DNA of 64,000 bases from Paragonimus westermani (taxonomy: Eukaryota; Platyhelminthes; Trematoda; Plagiorchiida; Troglotrematidae): positions 1 to 64,000 of the forward strand of contig QNGE01003648.1 in NCBI GenBank assembly GCA_008508345.1. Reading direction: 5' to 3'. The position numbers were made by a program, and so were the translations under genes. Below are positions 57,961 through 64,000 of this stretch, one piece after another. Position 1 is the stretch's first letter. Every line of letters starts with the position of its first letter. The notes below the pieces were generated by a model, which was not told the DNA's origin, ran no database searches, and was given only the letters and a program-made list of their open reading frames with translations.

Positions 57961-60900
57961 CTGAAAGAGTACACTTATAATCAGTGCACTGGTTCAAACT
58001 GGATGGAGGTAGAATAACTGTTCCTTCCGCCCACAGAAAACTATGAATGGATTTAAAGAACTGGAATAATGGTCAAACTAAATGTGGTCAACCTTCTAGA
58101 ATGTCGTATCCACCAAAAATCGCAAACTTCAACATGCAGCCACATTTCACCTGCACCCATCCGATTTTATGCAGGTGACTACAGTCCGCAGTTCTAGTAT
58201 GTGACAGCCCAAACAGCGACACACTATGATGTTTTCACTTTCCTCAGTGACAAACGTGCTGTGAGCACTGTGATAGGTGGTGGTTGGCCGATGGTTATCG
58301 AGCAAGCACAAATGAATATCACTCAATCAAATGCTTTAACGTTGGAGCCGCCAACGTCCGCGAGTGCAGCTATCGTTTTTTTTGACACACTATATGACAC
58401 GTGAATCTGTGCCTAGGCTCAGTAAGTCAGTCGCGAATTCACCTACGTGAGAGTGTGTGTCAACATTCATAATCACAAAAAAGATTAACCATCATTGGGA
58501 GATGTTTAGAGCCACACAGCCCTATCGTCAAACTGAACGTTCTGTTCCGCAAGGCCGTCCAGAACATAATTACGAATAAACGATTAGATAAACAACAAGT
58601 GAACGATGGAACGCCATTCAGAAGAGGCCATCGGAAGTGGATCGGAGCTCGGTGACACCAGCGACAGCATACTTAAGTGGTTCACAGGTATGTGCTAAAA
58701 ACGTGACGAAGCCCTTACTGCAAAAAGAATTATACGTCGCAGAGTAGTGAATTGCGCGGGACTGAGATCTAGTACTGTGGCGCTGTGGCGAAAGCAGACT
58801 TGTCTGAAGGGAACACAAACACATTCTGGATGCCTAAAATGCCGAGGGAATACAATGGGGAAGACTTTTTCAATGCTGAAGAAACTGTCTCGTAGTGCCA
58901 CAAGTTACCGGAACGGTCAGTGGAAAGAAACCACGCTTCGGCTTCTAAGTGCAAGGATACTCTAGAGGAGCTGGATTCTGTTGTTTGTAGACAACGCGAC
59001 ATACCATTACATCAGTATGTGGCTGTCCAATATCCGACTCATGCTTTCATCACCAAGCTATTTTGTAGTGGTATGATCAACGGACCACGAGGCTATTTAA
59101 CCTTTCAGATGTGAGTTGCGGAAGCTGACATTGGAAAATATCGTATAGGGAAACGAGGGACTTCGAAAAAATGGTCGCCAACTTGCATACTCTTCGAGTG
59201 ATGTAGGGTAAAATGAGAGTGGCCTGATGCACATCTTCATGTCATTGTTCACGCTTACTGAAAAGAAAGATTCACATTACAGCCGATCGGTGCGATGCTC
59301 GAAAAACAAGACTATGATTCAGGTGACGAATTTCTGTACCGTTTCTGTAGACGATCGACTACCTCTGGAAATCCATCAAATTAGCCACCACTATGGGCCT
59401 CTTTGTTCACTACTAGTTTGACCTTCAGCGACTGCGTAATAATAGCAATGATGCTAAGCAATCTCTAAGTTCATCTTGAACAAGCACCGTGCTTTAATGC
59501 TGTTAATTACGGCAGGTTTTTGAGGTTGAGCACAAAATAACCATCTGAAATGCTTGGTCGTTCTAAGAGTATAAATTTTCCATTCGACCTTGTGTTTCGA
59601 AACAAAGTCCCGTAGTTATGGTAACGTTTGTCGTACAGTTGTTTTATTCGGACGATTTTTTAGTACGAAATACGGTCCAATGAAAGCTAGCACGTCAAAA
59701 GCTAACACTTCTGTACTGCTCGACGAATGCGACAGTTTGTGAGGTTGAGCGTACCGAGCAACATAGTAGTGATCGAGACGACCATTAGTTACGAATGTGT
59801 GTTCACGACGGCGTACGTTTGTGTAGTATACGACCACTACCATAACAAGTTATTCCTTGGTACCATCATCCTTGTGACCAGCATTGAAATAAGGTGAAGC
59901 AAAATATTTAAACCGAATAAAAAGAACAGTGCTCCGCTTATGAAAATGTAGGCAAGGTCTGACTCTTGAATGTTGCTTGGATTGGTGGATTATGATAAAA
60001 CCGTCTAAACGGGTTACAACTTCACCGTGCTTGGCTGCCGAAGAAACGTTCTCCAAGTTCCAAGTACGACCTTCAGTCACATTTCCAAACCAACAGGAGT
60101 AACAGACAACATGAGTACAGCCTACCTAGGACTCAAGGACTGTGCGACATCACTGTTTGCGTTACTTAAGATAGCAAGAACGAAGGAAACATCGATCGAA
60201 AAGAAGCAAAAAAGTGCGGCGTTACAAAGAGTCAAAAGTTCACATACACTGCCATAAATCTGAAAACCAACTACCAAGCTGCGTAACGGATCACCAAGAG
60301 ATTCAAAAAAACGAATAGTGCACTCGATAAAAGGAGGCTCAGCTGACCTTTTGTGAGGTTTGATACAGATGCTCTACTGATAATGTGCACTGCACAATGA
60401 AGTGAACGTGTTTCACAGCGAGATATTGTCTACAACCTCTTCTTATGTATAGTCTAGACGGTCTCAATGCAAGCAGCACAAAGCCTGAAAGGACTTCGAC
60501 CGCAAACATACCCTGCCATTTTAAAGGTAGACCTGTGCGTGAATATAACGATATAAACGAAGTACTTTGTTCATTTTTTCGTCAAACTGAGAGAACTCAG
60601 TTATCACGAATCTTGAAGTTTAAATCGGCTCCGTAACGCAGTCCATCTACCTACGATTCAACTACCACGCAAGCCAGAAAATAGGGGAACCGTGGTTTAC
60701 AGATCATTTGTGGATAAAATGGGATTTGGTGATTTTATCAGAGGTATGATAACCAAGCAGAAATAGATGGAAGCTAGCAAGGAAGTCATGCCCTTCGTAA
60801 TGCTAAGAATTGTTCCATACCTATCAACAGATTCGGAGGTCTTCTAAAGAGGAAACGCCCCCTTTCATTCTCTCATTACGACTCTTCTTTAACTATCTTC

Positions 60901-62287
60901 CTGGCTGACAGAGACAACAGTTGAGAACTACTGAGTATGTGTAGCTCTACTTTCGGGAATACGTGTAGGACGTAAAAGCATCCATGTGAGGGCTTGGGAT
61001 GAGACTGAAAGTCAGATTTGCAGGCTGCACAATTGCGCGCCAAAGCGCATGGCAGAAGTTACCAAAATGAGAAGCGGCAACACACGCTACTGAATGATCT
61101 ATCTTTGAAATCGAGTAAGAAATGCGCTTCAAAAACAGATATTGTCTATACTTTCACACAAAAATCATCATCTGCGTTAACCCAGCAAACGTCAATGTTA
61201 AGCTGGCTGACACATTTTACTGCCCTCTTATCGAATATCACCGCCGAAAATCTAGCACATCCGCAGCCAATTGTGTTGGATCGATCATGCGTCCAAGTGA
61301 ATTGAAGTTCTGTTGGTGTCTTTAAATTCCCGGGCAGCACGTGTTCGCAGCCGTCAGTATGCTTTTCTAACGCTAATAAGACGGACGGCATGTGCTATGT
61401 GTACCGGGTCAACGTGACGTGACCACATGGGTAAACTTTCGCCCTTCCGCCCAGTCATGCCGTTCAGACTGTCCGCAGCACCCATGTGCGGAAAAGCTTG
61501 TTGCAAGGTGCTGCCTCTCGCTTTGCTGGTTGATCCGGTGGTGTACTCCTTGGACAACAGTGATGATTGACAGATATACCTGCACACTCTCCTCTACACT
61601 CCGGTAGCACATCATACGATTCAGAAAGGAATTATCAGTGACAGCAACAATTACGATTCTTTGACCACTCAGTCGCAAACCTAAGCGTGCGCTTTCTGTA
61701 GCAATACGTGCGGCCGACTGGTTGTCTCAAATGTCAAAAATGTAGAGATAAACGGATGCCCTAGCTCACAGGTTATACTAGACGGTGTTTCCTGTACAGC
61801 AGCGTGCCTCATAGCCTGCGTAACTGTTGGGATAATGCCGCAATTAACCCAAAAATGTTGTTTCATTCTCTTCATCACTGCATGAGCCTCCACCACTGTA
61901 TGAGGCTCCGCTTGAACAATATAAATACGGTGAGGTTTTTCAGTGTATTTTGAACACGTTTGGTTGAGATCGAATATACTCTTGGCTGAAGGTTCCCTGT
62001 CTTCTTCATTTGCGGTAGTTCGTACGTCGTAGTAAAGTCCGTGATAATGCAGATCGTTAGTGCAACCGTCGTAGCTAAGCCGGATTATCGTGAACGTGAT
62101 TTTGCATCAATTGTCAACCCACGCGGTTTATAACAGTAACTCCAAATGACTAAGACCGAAGAGCGTGTGGAAGGGTCCTAAGTAGTCCAGCCGACCAAAG
62201 AAGAAATTCAGTCTAGTATTATCGCTTGTCATCAGGTAGTACCTCGGTGGACAGCATAAGAACAATTTATAGGCCACGCTAAGCGAC
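57961..62287. other. No recognisable gene
   Basis: Several frames of 60-95 codons, none with motifs. The plus frame 61,018-61,305 is preceded by a TTTGCAG acceptor-like site and reads protein-like, but lacks a clear donor. Confidence 0.4.
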
Positions 62288-62568
62288 ATGCTGGTTATAA
62301 CGGTCAGTTCAGCCGGGCTAAATGTAAAACCAATAGAGGGCATGAGTAGCGCAACCGGGAGGTACGGATTACGAAACAATGTCACCTTACACCCAATCAA
62401 CAGTCGTAAGACAAGACAAGCAAGAAAGACTGAAGCAATTATAACCCTGTGTACAGGGCGTATAGCTCGATCTGGAATTTGGGTTGTAGTTGTAGTCGTA
62501 GCCAGAACCATGGTAGACAAAGTGTTTCTGTCAAAGGTTTTTAACACGGTGTCGTCCGATGATAGCTG
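62288..62568 (+). CDS. Candidate exon ending in a consensus donor
   Basis: The plus frame from ATG 62,288 runs to AGCTG|GTAAGT (62,568/62,569), ending in phase 2. The peptide is basic in the middle with a hydrophobic Val run (GIWVVVVVVA). The opposite strand is also open for 139 codons (62,547-62,128) and there encodes hydrophobic segments. I cannot say which strand, if either, is coding. Confidence 0.22.
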
Positions 62569-63515
62569 GTAAGTAGTCCTTTTCGGTATTTTAGTACTTG
62601 TGAGTCTTGAGCAGTCATCAAGATCGCACGCGATGGTTCAGTAGAAGACTTGTGATCAATGGTCGATTGCAATGACGGACTTGGTAATCAGTGGGCATTT
62701 AATGGTATTCACTTTTACGAGCATGTTTATCAGTGTATGGTCAGTTATTCGTGTTTAACCAACGTAAATGTTTATGTGACCATGGTCAGGGTGCTAGATG
62801 TAACGATAGACGAGAAACACAGGAATAGATTTATAGCTGTAGCTAGAAGTAACCAAATATTTGTCAGCAGAACAGATTTGGGCGTGTTGTAAAAAAAAGT
62901 TTCACTATGCTGCTAACTATTACATCAAGTTTCTTCATGAAAACAGGACTGTCTTTGTTAGACGTAGGCTATTTTCGAGAACTTTCATGCCAAAACTACC
63001 TTGAGCGAGTTACTGCTCTGCAGAAACCTTTCACTTATCTGCTGGCAAAAGGACTCCATTTAAATCTGTCGGCTTGGCTTGTGGTTCTTCCTCGGCGTAC
63101 GGTCTTGAAGCCACCAGAAACGGTGCGGAAAGTCTGAAACTAAGTTACCGCCTCTACATCGCAAATATCTGCTGGATTAAACAGAACGATCAAGCTAATA
63201 AAAAATCAACGTCTGACAGGTCAGCAGATTGCCATCTGGTGAACTAAGGTTCCCTGATCTTCTAGGTTGGGGTCAGAATAAGGGTTGACCTTCAGTTAAG
63301 AAAACTGGTTAAGGTGCAGTGTCACTAAGCTGCTGTTTTGCATTACTGGTTTTTGGACTGAAAGGCTTCAGCCATGACCTTTCACTTAAGTTTGGACGTT
63401 CTGATAGTTCATTTCATCAGTGGTCGCCCATGTAAACCGAGTCATCCCACAGACTGCATCTAACAGTCGAACGAATAAATAAGGGAATTGTATTACTAAT
63501 AAGTATTGGCAGATT
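62569..63515. other. No recognisable gene
   Basis: Short plus-strand frames only (62,659-62,892 and 62,907-63,137), no motif. Confidence 0.4.
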
Positions 63516-63607
63516 TATGAATTTACATGAGACCCAACTGTGAAAAGTCGGGGCTTCGGCTGGATTCGAACCAGCGATAGACACAGCATGCCTCAACGCG
63601 GCCAGCG
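63516..63607 (-). repeat. tRNA-derived SINE, inverted copy (A box lost)
   Basis: On the minus strand it carries the anticodon-arm to T-arm part 'gcgttgaggcatgctgtgtct' and CGCTGGTTCGAATCCAGCC, then the tail 'ttttcacagttgggtctcat'. It is about 95% identical to the reverse complement of 63,810-63,899. The D-arm is replaced by 'gtaatacaagc', itself partly repeated, so the Pol III A box is gone. Confidence 0.8.
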
Positions 63608-63785
63608 TAATACAAGCGTAATACAATTTCTATGCTCAGCAGTGGCGTTGGTGGATTCCAGCGTGAACTGTTTGAGAAATCCTGCCGGGGCAGTCGATCC
63701 CCTGAATCATTTGGTGGATTCCATATGAGACAGTGGGACGGGTGGGTAACAGAGTCCAAATGTGAAATTTCCGAGCTCCTGGTGT

Positions 63786-63899
63786 GGCTTCGTAGCTCAG
63801 CTGGTAGAGCGCTTGCCGCGTTGAGGCATGCTGTGTCTGTCGCTGGTTCGAATCCAGCCGAAGCCCTGACTTTTCACAGTTGGGTCTCATCTAAATGAA
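63786..63899 (+). mobile_element. tRNA-derived SINE, head and tail
   Basis: 63,786-63,865 folds like a tRNA: acceptor GGCTTCG/CGAAGCC perfect, D-stem GCTC/GAGC, T-stem GCTGG/CCAGC with loop TTCGAAT. The anticodon arm is aberrant (TGCC/GGCA with loop GCGTTGA, no U33, an extra base before the stem) and the variable region is long. No 3' CCA context or intron is seen. A tail (CTGACTTTTCACAGTTGGGT...) shared with the inverted copy follows. So this is a SINE, not a functional tRNA, although a scanner could report a tRNA here. Confidence 0.8.
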
Positions 63900-64000
63900 G
63901 GAATGTCACAACAGATTTATCCCACTGTCCTTCAAACCTTACCTGTAAGACCAGACCAAAAACCTCCTTCTAAACATTACAAAGGTCCAAGAACGTCAAA

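Noticed and set aside
63786..63865. Functional tRNA gene (apparent anticodon GTT)
   Set aside because: Anticodon loop lacks U33, the stem has a mismatch and an extra base, and the unit is repeated with a common tail, so it is a SINE head.
1..64000. CRISPR arrays, bacterial operons, rRNA genes
   Set aside because: No regularly spaced direct repeats, no ribosome-binding/operon structure and no rRNA-like sequence were seen; the content is eukaryotic repeats.

Overview
This 64 kb window is eukaryotic, repeat-dense, AT-leaning DNA, best explained as intronic or intergenic sequence from a parasitic flatworm, probably a digenean trematode. The evidence for that placement is indirect: CR1-like non-LTR elements, Penelope-like elements with GIY-YIG motifs, BEL/Pao and Ty3/Gypsy fragments, tRNA-like SINEs and a type I hammerhead ribozyme occur together. 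I found no bacterial-style operon, no rRNA and no convincing complete host gene. Most short ORFs over the window are what random AT-rich DNA gives.

Left third (1-19 kb): a Ty3/Gypsy integrase remnant (2.2-3.1 kb, minus); a 0.6 kb near-perfect palindrome (3.52-4.12 kb); two decayed copies of a FAR1/SWIM Mutator-like (MULE) transposase gene (4.5-5.9 kb and 10.7-13.3 kb, plus); a 5'-truncated CR1 tail (7.1-7.5 kb); and one decayed BEL/Pao pol on the minus strand, in the order protease (17.9-17.4), RT (17.4-16.8), RNase H (15.7-15.1), integrase (9.9-9.3). The RNase H and integrase parts are separated by the second MULE copy, which suggests a nested insertion. The longest non-retrotransposon ORF (299 aa at 12.5-13.4 kb) is the 3' part of that MULE copy plus a 67-bp tandem repeat.

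Middle (18.3-32 kb): a CR1-like cluster. Copy A (19.7-22.5 kb) is a deleted EN-RT copy. Copy B (22.5-27.7 kb) is almost full length: two ~127-bp 5' monomers, a PHD-like ORF1 start, a coiled-coil ORF1 part, ORF2 with endonuclease and a 499-aa RT frame, and a 3' UTR. Two more 5'-truncated tails follow (27.7-27.9 and 31.65-32.0 kb). Copy B has lost the aromatic residue of the catalytic FADD box (HADD).

Right half (32-64 kb): a 564-bp element with perfect 117-bp inverted arms (32.7-33.25 kb) whose core is related to a second locus at 52.2-52.5 kb; a tRNA-like SINE carrying a complete hammerhead motif (38.1-38.3 kb, minus); several other tRNA-like SINE remnants; two Penelope-like remnants (43.0-43.9 and 51.0-51.7 kb, minus); a 209-bp palindrome (48.14-48.35 kb); and an inverted pair of tRNA-derived repeats at the right end. 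A few open stretches bounded by good splice signals (ends at 48,031, 49,124, 57,634 and 62,568) are the only candidates for host exons; I could not assign a function to any of them.
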